A stretch of DNA of 64,000 nucleotides from Lithobates sylvaticus (Eukaryota > Chordata > Amphibia > Anura > Ranidae), in the NCBI GenBank assembly GCA_028564925.1, contig CM053029.1, forward strand, positions 193,126,940-193,190,939. Reading direction: 5' to 3'. The notes under the pieces were generated by a model. It did not search any database. It saw nothing but the letters and a program-made list of their open reading frames with translations, and had not been told where the DNA came from. This document shows, one piece after another, positions 22,813 through 33,716 of the stretch. The position numbers and the translations under genes were made by a program. Each line of letters opens with the position of its first letter. Position 1 is the stretch's first letter.

Positions 22813-24360
22813 AGCACACCGCTATAGGGACTCCGTCTCCGTCGCTCCCCCTTTCTTCCCAGTTGGGACTACACACACGGGTAAGTAATTGTGGCCTCTT
22901 ATATCCAGCTATGTCTCTCTGGGGAGACTTATAGGCACAGTCCAGCCTTGTCATCGTTATTTTTATTACCCTTAGGTTATTGCAGCCATATACATCTGCA
23001 CACTTTTTCCTTACTGGATATTTATCCGACTGTCTGGATGAACTACATATGTTAGTTCACCCCACATCTGCCTTGAGGTTTTTTGTGCTCTGGGACATTG
23101 TTAGCTGCATACCTGTGCCCGTGAGGGTAAGTATACTCCCTACAAGAAACTCCCTCTGTCTTTCCTCTTATGGTTTGTCTGTAAGCATGGCTATTCAATC
23201 TTGGGGATATATTTGGTTCCTTTTCCATCTGTCCCCCCCTTGCCATACATTTTTTGGCGGTGGCCCCCTGAATAAATCCACAATGGCTCTTCTAATGAAC
23301 ATAGGGATGCATTTCCCCCTTTTTTGTCATCTCCTTGCTCTCTCTTCCCCCCCCCCCCTTACATTTTGGGGTGGTGTGTTCTTTCTCTCTCCTGGCCTGG
23401 TATGTATCCCCACTCTCCCTCCCTCCCTCTTTTGTATCACACTGGGTGTGTGGGAATCTTGAGGGTCTTTATTCATTTAATTTATTCTTTTTATTTTATT
23501 TTATTTCAATTTATTATGTCTTTTCTATTTTTTAATTTATCTTACCTCTTAGACCCATAGAAAACTATAGTGGACCTACACACGTGGGATACCTAATATT
23601 CAATTCATCGGCCTTATATATACAACCCCATATCAGAATTCTAGCGGTATTTAGGAGGTGTATATATCTGGCTCCGTTTCTTGGAAACTCATCCCATATT
23701 TGGCTGTCTGCTCCATTGTGGTACGTTACAATATGATTATTTATTTATTTATTGTTTTGTGTAATACATGCAGTGAAAAGTGTATAGCTATACACATATA
23801 TATCGTATATATATGCTTATACTCCTATCAAGTGTACTTCGCTGTTTGATCATTTTGAATACTTGATTTTTTAGATTTTTTCATTTATTTATTTTTTTCT
23901 GACGATGAGGGTAATGAAGGATAAAAAGATATGAGGGCCAGTGTCCTCTTTTGCCGCCTTGTACACTGTTTCTTACTCCTATGCATGTTTTTTCCCTGAT
24001 ATGTCTTTTTTGCATTTTAGAGCGATAATTGTACCACTAACTCCACTACTCTCCACCCCTGATGAAAGTTCTATAACTGTAAGAACTGGAAACGCGTCGG
24101 GTTTTCTGGGGGGCATCTTACCTCCACAAGAGTTCTAGTGCTACCAATCTGGTTTTGTTTGTATTGTTTCTTTATGTATTTTTTGTATTGTTTTTCACTG
24201 AGTATTTTTTCTGTATTGTATCGTGTATATATTGCATTGTGTATCCTATTTCAGACAATAGGTGATCATTCTTTTAGATATTCTAATAAAACTACTTTTA
24301 TACACTCTGGTCTAATGTGGTAGTTTAAGTAAAGTCCCAACCTAGGGGGTCTCCTTTTTT
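22813..24360 (+). repeat. Right inverted arm of palindromic element
   Basis: This is the complement of 3327-4886. It contains AATAAAACTAC near 24286, about 190 bp beyond the ribozyme motif. The adjacent 24361-24431 is a 71-bp tail absent from the left side. Confidence 0.9.
24054..24102 (+). ncRNA. Hammerhead-like ribozyme motif, right arm, core complete
   Basis: CTGATGA (24059-24065), stem II AGTTCT/AGAACT (24067-24072 with 24082-24087), GAA at 24089-24091, A24092 pairing with T24097 around CGCG, and GTC ending at 24098. Stem I can begin with CCC before and GGG after the core. Stem III is reduced to one pair, but ACGCGT is self-complementary. Such very small hammerheads are known from Penelope-like elements, where two molecules pair to cleave. 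All core positions I can assign are conserved. Cleavage itself is inference. Confidence 0.7.
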
Positions 24361-24445
24361 GATCTATATTTAGGGATGAAACCACCATTTATAACCTTAA
24401 ACCACAATGGGAACTTGCCTTATTCTTTGTAGATATACAGAAACA

Positions 24446-27400
24446 GGGAATTAGGCAGGTATTGGCCCGGCAGTTAGAATAGTGACATCCCAAGAATGGG
24501 CCACATACACAACTGATTAGAGCTTGAATTGGCAAGTAAGGCAAAACAAGGAAAGAGATAGTGATGAAACACATAATATCCCAGTCTAATAAACAATATA
24601 TATATAAAAAAGAGATGAGTATCCAACAATATGGGAATATATGCTCCATAGCTACTAATTTTGGGTATCCGCCTAAGCGACCGTATTAGTGGCCACTCAG
24701 AAGAGTGCTGTTGTATTGGTCACGAGGGCAGGTGGGAAAGGCTCAAAGGCAAGACAGACCAAGACCATATAAGGTAGAACAGATCCTTATAAAAAAGAAT
24801 CTGTAGGACTGAGTTTCATTGATGCCTGATGCATGGCATGCATTCAGGTGATCAATCAACATAGTCTCCTTTTGTAGAATTTTTTTGTCACAATTACCTC
24901 CCCTGGGATCCTTGAGGACTACAGCTAAGGCAATAAAAGAGACATTAGATGTGTCAAATTCATGATATAGGTTGAGGTGTCTGCTCACCAGGGTAAGCAT
25001 CTTCCGATTTGCAGAGTAATATACATGGTCATTATTCCTCTGCCTTGAACTGCTGAGCCATAATATAATCAAAAAAGTGTAGGATGCCATAAGAAATTCC
25101 ACATTCTGATTGCTAAAAGCCCAACTCCAGGCTCATTTTTATACAATGTCTCACAGTTGTGAAAAAAAATAAATAAATAGGACAACTCAGTCTGCAATAC
25201 TCTATGCCAATACCCCCCATGCCAGCACAGTGACATTGGTACCTCTTTTCCATCCCACAACATGACTTTCTTCTACAGTCTAACTTTGAATAAAGGAGGG
25301 GCATAAACATGGCGCCTTGCACTCACAGTATAATTATTCAGAAGGGGTGTAGATGTCATGATGTTAGCACCACTTTCTGCATCATCAAAGACCATCCAAT
25401 GCCACAGAAGAGGTGAAGAGGACCCCTATGCATCACAAGACCAGCCTAAAAATTAAAAAAAAAGATAAGTATATTTAAAGAAATACTGTATGTCTTAATG
25501 CAAGGTCCTCAGGGGGAGAGGAAGAGACTAGAATAGGCAACGGCTACTTATTATTCAGTGACTTGATAACTAAGGTTTGTATATACAACTGATAGAGACA
25601 TAATAACCCCTCAGAGCTGATAAACTTCATCAATATTTTCACCTAAAATTTGTCTAATATTCAATTTTAACAATGGTTAATTTTGGGTGAAAGTTATGTG
25701 AATTTGTGTGTCATAAATAGACCCCCTAGATCCCAGGATTAAAAGCTAGTATAATTGAAGACTGTTAATAGAAGGAATTATTTAATGCAGAATGCAAGAG
25801 GGAAAGACAGGGAGAGATTGACTGATTGATTGACTGAAACATTTCCAAGTAAACAAACACATTTTGGCTTTTAGGATTGATTATGATTTCTCATTGTAGA
25901 TACCGCAAGTGTTTTTTTGGTGGCATTCTGACATTTGAAGTTCATGAAAAATAAACCAATCTCAATTATCTTTCTGTCATCTTGACAATAACAGACGAAG
26001 TGCCAGTAATTCATTTTGGAAAGCCTGTGACATTTGTTAAGTTTATGAAAACTAAAAAGGCATCAAATCACCAGACTAAAGTCAAATCTTCAGGCTATAA
26101 GTGCACTATATTTTTAATAGACCTAAACAAATGAAATGAAAAGAGATTTACTGATATAAAATATGTGGTAATGTTGTGATACTAGCTGCGTTTTACCCCA
26201 AGACACCTGCATCTAAATGAATGTGTGATTGGAAAAGCAAATCTCCATCTAACAGCAGTCATCTGGCTGTGAAAAAATGATTAAGAAGAGGTTTACATAA
26301 ATGGTTTTCATCTGAGTGTTACACCGCATTCTGTGTTTTATTCAAGGGATGTACTATGTAACACCTTCCATCTTATGACTATACAGTGCATTAGGTTCAA
26401 AGCTAACGCACAATAAAGATCCTTGATTAAAAAAAAAAAACTATTGCCTTTCATCTGAAATATGTAGTCTAAATTGTCTTTGATTTCAGAGATTTTTACT
26501 GTTCAAAGTCTTCCATCATAGTTGTACACAGCTTAAAACTTCCATAAAGAGGTAATACAGTACAGTGGCTGACATCCCAGGGTTATACAATTCAGTGGTA
26601 CTATAAGATTAGGAAGCTTCTGCTGAGCCCACACTTATTATATAACATCATCTACTCTGTCCTGATACCAGACAGAGTGGACAGAAACAAAAAGGGACTG
26701 AATGTGAACTAGCCTCTTTCTTTTTTGTTTATACAGTGCAAGGGTGTCTCTCCAGTCTTCAGTCATGGAAGATGTGCCATGAGGGCCACATGATAGTAAA
26801 AAGGGACTTTGGAAGCCAAAAGTCAACTTTCAAAGCCAACTCAAGAGTGCCACCTTTTCCCCTCCCTTTCTGTCTCTTCCTCCATTCATAGAAGCTGTAC
26901 TATAGTTTCCATGAGTGAAAAAGAAGCAATGGGTGGAGGAGGTGGACATTTCATTCATCCACCCATCCTCCATTGATAGATCATTTTCCATTCATACAAG
27001 CAATAGTACAGGCTGGAAGGTGGCAGAAGCATAGGCAGGGCATAGTCAATACTCTTGATAAGTGCATATAGCAGGTCCCACTCTCTCTCTAAATCCTCGC
27101 CATGTCAGAAGATTACAGCGGTAGGAGAAGGGGGGGATCAGAGAAAGAAGATTTCAACGGAAACAGCCAGCAGCATAAGGTGCTGCCCGTTGCGCTGCTT
27201 TTTTTTTTTTTTTTTTAATAAACTTGGGCTTTACATTTTTTGGGATATACAGGACTGGGCTCATTAGTCCACACATTGTTTTTTTTTTTTTTATGTTCCC
27301 AAAAGTGTTAATGAACTTGGTAATAATGATGCTGTACCTTGACTTTTAAATTTACAAAATCTAAACATGAAAATTCTACACCGGAACACTAATTTATTTC

Positions 27401-27878
27401 AGCATCCTCAGCATCTGTCGATTTTATTATCCCGTTAGACTGTGAACAAGAGGGAGATTCTGGTTTCTAGAATAAGTTAGCAATATTGTTATCAAAAATA
27501 ATTCATAGCCGCATCAGCTTAGATTTCTGCTTAATACTCTTGGGCAGACCGTTACGAGCTTGCACACATCAAGAAAATGAGCTATTAAGATCAGCAAGCT
27601 TGGCTGTCAGATTATACTCTGCTTCCCACTGGGGGAAAAAGTCTCAGTTATCTTAGTATGCCACAATTAACTTAATAAGTAAACAAGGCTAAGCATTAAT
27701 GAGAAATGTGAAGGTCCATGAAATGATCCATGCAGTATGCATAATTCACTTTACAAGCCCCGTTAGGTCTAAAGGGACTATAAGTGGCCATAAAGTGGAA
27801 AGTTTCTCCCTGGGTTACAAGGCTTCAGGACACTTAGTAACTGCTGGAAAGGTGTTGCAGGCATCACTGAGTGCCTTC
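24446..27878. other. Gene-free DNA
   Basis: Only short, unsupported open frames occur. There are A/T runs (27200-27220, 27279-27292, 26429-26440) and a small imperfect palindrome near 24832-24860. I see no exon-like signature and no element boundary. Confidence 0.5.
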
Positions 27879-27883
27879 TTTTG

Positions 27884-28627
27884 TGTCAGGGCTTCCGTCC
27901 GCTGCGCACGCTAGTGCGCAGGCGCACGGGTTCAGCTTCCCGGCTCATAGCCAGTGACAGGGAGAAGATGCGGCGGCGCGTGCGCACTCGTGTTCCCGCC
28001 AAGCGGCGCGCGCGCATGCGCAGTAGCGCGGCATCACCTCATGTGACCTCAACGGCCCTATAAAAGGAGGGCCTCTGTGCCCAGACAGACGCTGGTTCGT
28101 CTGACAAGCTGCTTCCTGTTTGTATCCTGTACTTGACCCTTGAAGATTGTCTTACCTGTTGCCAAACCCGGATCGTCCTGACTACTCTGCCTTCTCCTGC
28201 CCTTGACCTTTGGATTGCCTACTTGGATTTGCTACCTTCTCCTGCCCTGGACCTTTGGCCTGTACCTTGGACTCTCTTCTGAATCTGCCAGTGTTTGATC
28301 CCTAGCCTGCCTTGGACTCTCCTGCTCAAGGATACCTTTGCACCTAATCTACCAGTGTTTGACCCTCGGCCTGCATTTACCTAACCTGCCTGTGTTTGAT
28401 CCCCAGTCTGTTTTGCTGTGTCTCAACTAGGAATTCGTGGACGTACTAACCTGCTCCAGTCTACCCTTCTCTACAACATCAGGAGCCCACGCCTGGTCAC
28501 CATCCACCCGGTGGCTTGTGCCTCTTGGTGCCAACCGTCCCTGTGTCACCTTCAGGGCAGTGGGCGCCGAGTCGCAAGGGTAACCGCTCTCGGCATCTTG
28601 GCCTCGGTGAGTACCTAGTTCTTGACA
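27884..28627 (+). repeat. 5' LTR
   Basis: The upstream half is rich in CpG; a TATAAAA box lies at 28059-28065. The expected transcript start, about 25-30 bp on, falls next to gctggttcgt (28091-28100). Confidence 0.95.
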
Positions 28628-28629
28628 GT

Positions 28630-28639
28630 ACGAACCAGC
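28630..28639 (+). promoter_or_regulatory. Putative primer-binding site, self-priming type
   Basis: ACGAACCAGC lies 2 bp past the LTR and is exactly complementary to GCTGGTTCGT at 28091-28100, near the predicted start of the RNA. Tf1/sushi elements are known to prime reverse transcription from the 5' end of their own RNA instead of a tRNA. That this copy does so is inference from the match. Confidence 0.7.
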
Positions 28640-28640
28640 C

Positions 28641-31600
28641 ATGACAGAGGCCAACAGAGCGGTTTCTCCACTGGACATGTTATGTCAGCAGGTGTCTGCC
28701 CTCACGGAAGCGGTACAGAAACTACAGGAAGGTTATGCTCAAGTCGATACTCGACTCCAACAATTGACCACGGCCGCCCCTCTAGCAAGTTCAGCTTCCG
28801 GGTCTACTAGTGGGACTTCTGCACCTCAAGCTCAACCTCCACCTGCCATGATGATGGCCGTGCCTGAACCCAAGGTACCAATTCCAGAACGATTTTCGGG
28901 TGATCGCAGGAAGTTCAGGTCCTTCAAAAATGCTTGTTCCCTGTACCTTGCCCTGCAACCCCGAACCTTTTCCTCAGAGATTGTCAAAGTCGGGTTTATC
29001 ATCTCCCTTCTATCCGAGGAACCCCAATCTTGGGCCCATGGTCTCATGGAACAAAGGAACCCTCTCCTTAATACTGTTGATACATTTTTTGAAGCAATGG
29101 GCCAACTCTACGATGACCCCCAACGTAAGGCCACGGCTGAGGCCACCCTGCATACCCTCTCTCAGGGGAAAAGGCCTGTAGAGGACTATACGGCGGAGTT
29201 CCGCAAATGGTCTGCCGATACCACCTGGAATGAGGCAGCCCTCCTCTACCAGTATCGACTGGGATTAAGGGAGAGTCTGAAGGACGAGTTAGCCCGGGTG
29301 GAGCCTCCTACTTCGTTGGAGGAGTTGATCCAGGTAGCCACCAAACTGGATCGACGTATGCGGGAACGTCGCTCAGAACGTATACAAGGGTCCCGACCAA
29401 TATGGGTTTCCCCAAGGATGCCAGCTGCTTATCCGACCGTCCCATCCGGTCCATCGGCCCCTGAAGGGGAACCAATGCAGTTGGGTTTAGTCCGTCCCCG
29501 CCTTACCCAGGAAGAACGGCAACGAAGACGGAGATCCAATCTGTGCCTCTATTGTGGGGGTTCAGGACATTTCCTCCTGAATTGTCCCATCCGGCCTAGT
29601 AAGTTGCCACCTCAGCCTTTCATGAATTGTCAAGCCGTCAATCGGGCTCAAACTTATGTGACTCTTTCTGTTTCCCTACAGCTAGCGGGAAGGAAGATCC
29701 GGCTACCAGCCGTGATTGACTCAGGGGCTTGCAGCTGCTTCCTGGATATCTCTATCGCCAAGGAATGGCACATTCCTTGCCTCAACAAGACAAATCCTCT
29801 ATTGGTCCATTTGGCTGATGGGTCCCTTCCACAATCTGGTCCAGTAACTCAGGAGACTTCACCTATCCTCACCACCACAGATTCCGGCCACCAAGAGTTT
29901 CTACGGTTTGATCTTATATCTTCTCCAATGTTTCCAATTATCCTTGGACTTCCTTGGCTGCAAGCTCATGACCCCCAAATTCACTGGAATAGGAAGGAGG
30001 TCTCCTTCTCATCACCATATTGTCACCAACACTGCATCTCTCCAACTCCCTGCTCTGTCCTATCGGTCATCTCGACATCAGAGAATCTTCAACACATTCC
30101 CCCGGTCTATCAGGACTTTAAAGATGTCTTTGACAAAAAGAAGGCCGACCATCTACCACCACATCGGGCCTATGATTGCCCCATCGAATTGCTCACAGGC
30201 TCCGCAATTCCCTTTGGGCGCATATTTCCTCTGTCAGAGACCGAACTAAGGGCCCTCAAGGCCTATATTGATGAGAATCTCGAGAAGGGCTTTATTCGGC
30301 CATCCACCTCTCCAGCAGGGGCTGGTATTTTCTTCGTTGGGAAGAAAGATGGTTCACTCAGGCCCTGCGTTGATTATCGAGAACTTAATAAAATCACTAT
30401 CAAGAACCAATATCCTCTACCACTTATTCCTGAACTCTTCCAGCGGTTCCGGTCAGCTAAAGTTTTCTCTAAACTCGACTTAAGGGGTGCCTACAACCTT
30501 GTCAGAATCCGTGCAGGGGATGAGTGGAAGACGGCCTTCAGGTCTCGCTTTGGCCACTATGAATACTTGGTGATGCCATTTGGCCTATGTAATGCTCCAG
30601 CCACTTTTCAGCACCTGGTTAATGACATTTTTAGAAAATATTTGGATGACTTTTTAGTCGTGTACCTAGACGACATTCTCGTTTTTTCAGCCACTCTGGA
30701 ACTACATCGGGAACATGTCAGAAAGGTCCTCACCATCCTCAGAGCCCATCAGCTCTATCTTAAAGCTGAGAAGTGCGAGTTTGAAAGATCTACCGTACAG
30801 TTTCTGGGGTTCATCATCTCCACTAAAGGCACCTCCATGGACCCACAAAAGGTCAAGGCAGTGGTAGACTGGCCACCTCCTAAGGATAAAAGAGCTGTAC
30901 AGAGATTCATCGGCTTTGCCAATTTTTACAGGAGGTTCATCGCCGGTTTCTCTGCCATTGTGAGTCCAATCACCCAACTGACCCGCCTACACAGCCGTTT
31001 TCAGTGGTCCCAGGAGGCCCAGGAAGCTTTTGTCAAACTAAAGACCCTCTTCACGTCTGCTCCTATCCTACGGCACCCAGACCCACTGCTACCTTTCGTC
31101 CTGGAAGTGGACGCCTCGGAGTCAGCCACAGGCGCCATCCTCTCCCAACGCCATGGGCCGAAAGCCCTGCTGCACCCAGTGGCCTTCGCCTCCCGAAGGC
31201 TCAATCCGGCCGAGAAGAACTATGACGTTGGTGATCGGGAGCTATTGGCCATTAAATCCGCGCTGGAGGAGTGGAGATACCTCCTCGAAGGAGCAGTCCA
31301 CCCAATTACCATTTTTACAGACCATAAAAATCTTGAATACCTTCGCACTGCTAAACGCTTAAGACCCCGTCAAGCCCGTTGGGCACTCTTCTTTTCAAGG
31401 TTCACATTCCACATTTCCTATCGGCCAGGGTCAAAGAACGGCAAGGCAGATGCTCTATCCCGTATCTTCCCAGAGTCCTCGCAGGTATCAGAACCCAGCA
31501 CCATTCTTACTCCTCAGAACTTTCTACTACTCACACCTACTGACCTGATCTCCACTCTATCCACCGCTTCGGCTCACTGCAAGGATTCCATTCTGGACAC

Positions 31601-33152
31601 CCTAGAGAGACGTGAGGGTTTATTCTGGCTCCAAGACAAGATTTTCGTCCCTACAGAGGTGAGACCTGTAGTCCTGAAAGCTCTACATGATCATAAACTA
31701 GCTGGGCACTTTGGGGTACGGAAAACAGCAGAACATATCTCTCGCACCTTTTGGTGGCCAGGCTGGAGAAGTGACTGCCAAAGATACGTATCCTCCTGTA
31801 TTACATGTCAACGAAACAAGGGTCCTAGAGCAAAGCCATGGGGATTACTAAGGCCTCTACCCATCCCAGAACGACCTTGGGCCGACATTTCGATGGATTT
31901 CATCGTGGAATTACCTCCATCACAAGGCTTCACCACTATCCTAGTGGTAGTGGATCGGCTGTCCAAAATGAGTCACTTTTTGCCCATGATCGGCACCCCC
32001 TCTGCCCTGGAGACCGCCAACATTTTTGTCAAGGAGGTTGTTAGACTCCATGGGGTACCCAAGAGCATCGTCTCGGATAGGGGCCCACAATTCACCTCAA
32101 AATTTTGGAAAGAACTTTGCAAAACCTTGGATATCAACATTTGTCTTTCATCTGCCTACCACCCACAAAGTAATGGACAAACTGAACGCACTAATCAAAC
32201 TCTTGAACAATACTTACGATGTTTCTGTTCTTCCGCACAAGACGACTGGTCCTCTCTATTATCTTTTGCAGAATTTGCATATAATAACTCTTCCCATTCG
32301 ACCACAAATCAGACTCCGTTTTGGGCTAACTTTGGGTTTCATCCATCTTTTCTCCCTAATGTTGTCTCTGAATCACGGGTGCCCGCTGTACAAGAACGGA
32401 TAAGTTACATTCAAACCAACTTCAAAAGACTTCAAGACGCCATGCAACACGCCCAGGAAGGATATAAAAAGTATCACAACAAAGGGAGGAAGGAGAATCC
32501 TCATTTCAAGATTGGAGAGAAGGTATGGCTGGCAACTACCCATCTTAAAATCGCGTGTCCTGCAAAGAAGTTGGGTCCCAAGTTCATTGGACCATTCGAA
32601 ATAAAGAAGATGGTAAACCCTGTGGCCTTTGAACTTGCCTTACCCAGTTCCTACAGAATACACCCAGTATTCCATGCCTCCCTACTGAGACCCTTGGTCC
32701 CCAGTCCTTTCCCGAACAGAGAAGAAGTTCCTCCTCCACCTATAACAATTGATGGAGTGGAGGAATACGAGGTAGAGTCGTTACTTGGCTGCAGGAAGGT
32801 GGGTCGTCAGCTTCAATTTTTAGTAAAATGGAAGGGCTATCCACCAGAGGATAATTCTTGGGAACCATCCAGAAACTTCCATGCCCCAAGATTAATCAAG
32901 ATCTTCCGACAAGAACACCCTGAATTGATGGAGAGCCTGGGCGTCCGGAGGCCGCCCCTCAGGGGGGGGCACTGTCAGGGCTTCCGTCCGCTGCGCACGC
33001 TAGTGCGCAGGCGCACGGGTTCAGCTTCCCGGCTCATAGCCAGTGACAGGGAGAAGATGCGGCGGCGCGTGCGCACTCGTGTTCCCGCCAAGCGGCGCGC
33101 GCGCATGCGCAGTAGCGCGGCATCACCTCATGTGACCTCAACGGCCCTATAA
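28641..33152 (+). CDS. gag-pol: Gag-Pol polyprotein of chromovirus
   Basis: The frame has 1503 codons from ATG 28641. In order: gag, with a CX2CX4HX4C zinc knuckle at about residues 301-316; aspartic protease ('DSGA' near 360); reverse transcriptase ('YLDDIL' near 675); RNase H ('VDASESATGAIL' near 820); integrase zinc region (HH-CC, about 1017-1060) and catalytic core ('MDFIVELP', 'SDRGPQF', 'NGQTERTN'); chromodomain ('FLVKWKGYPPEDNSWEPS', about 1373-1414). The products would form particles, copy the RNA and integrate the DNA, with the chromodomain steering toward chromatin. The last 60 codons lie in the 3' LTR. Having gag and pol in one frame is known in the Tf1 group. Confidence 0.95.
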   Translation: MTEANRAVSPLDMLCQQVSALTEAVQKLQEGYAQVDTRLQQLTTAAPLASSASGSTSGTSAPQAQPPPAMMMAVPEPKVPIPERFSGDRRKFRSFKNACSLYLALQPRTFSSEIVKVGFIISLLSEEPQSWAHGLMEQRNPLLNTVDTFFEAMGQLYDDPQRKATAEATLHTLSQGKRPVEDYTAEFRKWSADTTWNEAALLYQYRLGLRESLKDELARVEPPTSLEELIQVATKLDRRMRERRSERIQGSRPIWVSPRMPAAYPTVPSGPSAPEGEPMQLGLVRPRLTQEERQRRRRSNLCLYCGGSGHFLLNCPIRPSKLPPQPFMNCQAVNRAQTYVTLSVSLQLAGRKIRLPAVIDSGACSCFLDISIAKEWHIPCLNKTNPLLVHLADGSLPQSGPVTQETSPILTTTDSGHQEFLRFDLISSPMFPIILGLPWLQAHDPQIHWNRKEVSFSSPYCHQHCISPTPCSVLSVISTSENLQHIPPVYQDFKDVFDKKKADHLPPHRAYDCPIELLTGSAIPFGRIFPLSETELRALKAYIDENLEKGFIRPSTSPAGAGIFFVGKKDGSLRPCVDYRELNKITIKNQYPLPLIPELFQRFRSAKVFSKLDLRGAYNLVRIRAGDEWKTAFRSRFGHYEYLVMPFGLCNAPATFQHLVNDIFRKYLDDFLVVYLDDILVFSATLELHREHVRKVLTILRAHQLYLKAEKCEFERSTVQFLGFIISTKGTSMDPQKVKAVVDWPPPKDKRAVQRFIGFANFYRRFIAGFSAIVSPITQLTRLHSRFQWSQEAQEAFVKLKTLFTSAPILRHPDPLLPFVLEVDASESATGAILSQRHGPKALLHPVAFASRRLNPAEKNYDVGDRELLAIKSALEEWRYLLEGAVHPITIFTDHKNLEYLRTAKRLRPRQARWALFFSRFTFHISYRPGSKNGKADALSRIFPESSQVSEPSTILTPQNFLLLTPTDLISTLSTASAHCKDSILDTLERREGLFWLQDKIFVPTEVRPVVLKALHDHKLAGHFGVRKTAEHISRTFWWPGWRSDCQRYVSSCITCQRNKGPRAKPWGLLRPLPIPERPWADISMDFIVELPPSQGFTTILVVVDRLSKMSHFLPMIGTPSALETANIFVKEVVRLHGVPKSIVSDRGPQFTSKFWKELCKTLDINICLSSAYHPQSNGQTERTNQTLEQYLRCFCSSAQDDWSSLLSFAEFAYNNSSHSTTNQTPFWANFGFHPSFLPNVVSESRVPAVQERISYIQTNFKRLQDAMQHAQEGYKKYHNKGRKENPHFKIGEKVWLATTHLKIACPAKKLGPKFIGPFEIKKMVNPVAFELALPSSYRIHPVFHASLLRPLVPSPFPNREEVPPPPITIDGVEEYEVESLLGCRKVGRQLQFLVKWKGYPPEDNSWEPSRNFHAPRLIKIFRQEHPELMESLGVRRPPLRGGHCQGFRPLRTLVRRRTGSASRLIASDREKMRRRVRTRVPAKRRARMRSSAASPHVTSTAL
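32961..32970 (+). promoter_or_regulatory. Polypurine tract
   Basis: A purine run (aggggggggc) lies 2 bp before the 3' LTR, the usual primer site for plus-strand DNA. Confidence 0.7.
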
Positions 33153-33716
33153 AAGGAGGGCCTCTGTGCCCAGACAGACGCTGGTTCGTCTGACAAGCTG
33201 CTTCCTGTTTGTATCCTGTACTTGACCCTTGAAGATTGTCTTACCTGTTGCCAAACCCGGATCGTCCTGACTACTCTGCCTTCTCCTGCCCTTGACCTTT
33301 GGATTGCCTACTTGGATTTGCTACCTTCTCCTGCCCTGGACCTTTGGCCTGTACCTTGGACTCTCTTCTGAATCTGCCAGTGTTTGATCCCTAGCCTGCC
33401 TTGGACTCTCCTGCTCAAGGATACCTTTGCACCTAATCTACCAGTGTTTGACCCTCGGCCTGCATTTACCTAACCTGCCTGTGTTTGATCCCCAGTCTGT
33501 TTTGCTGTGTCTCAACTAGGAATTCGTGGACGTACTAACCTGCTCCAGTCTACCCTTCTCTACAACATCAGGAGCCCACGCCTGGTCACCATCCACCCGG
33601 TGGCTTGTGCCTCTTGGTGCCAACCGTCCCTGTGTCACCTTCAGGGCAGTGGGCGCCGAGTCGCAAGGGTAACCGCTCTCGGCATCTTGGCCTCGGTGAG
33701 TACCTAGTTCATGACA
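32973..33716 (+). repeat. 3' LTR
   Basis: This is the same length and almost the same sequence as 27884-28627 and is followed by the TTTTG duplication. Confidence 0.95.

Larger units (their letters stand above)
3325..24431. mobile_element. Palindromic, hammerhead-bearing element (Penelope-like?), split by a hAT
   Basis: Two long inverted arms (3327-4886 and 22813-24360) are flanked by a 14-bp direct repeat, gatatacagaaaca, at 3311-3324 and 24432-24445. Removing the hAT insertion (5561-22772 plus one 8-bp duplication) leaves about 3.9 kb. The left arm starts within 2 bp of the direct repeat; the right arm is followed by 71 bp of single-copy sequence before it. A long, non-fixed target duplication suggests target-primed retrotransposition rather than a cut-and-paste transposase, and small hammerhead ribozymes in terminal repeats are known for Penelope-like elements. 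No reverse transcriptase or GIY-YIG frame is visible, so this copy would be non-autonomous. The class assignment is inference. Confidence 0.55.
27884..33716 (+). mobile_element. Ty3/Gypsy chromovirus LTR retrotransposon, looks whole and young
   Basis: Two 744-bp LTRs (27884-28627 and 32973-33716) begin TGTCA and end TGACA and are almost identical; I noticed one mismatch. A perfect 5-bp duplication, TTTTG, flanks it (27879-27883, 33717-33721). One gag-pol frame with a C-terminal chromodomain places it in the vertebrate chromovirus (Tf1/sushi-like) group. I see no breaks. Near-identical LTRs imply a recent insertion; no date can be given without a rate. Confidence 0.95.
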
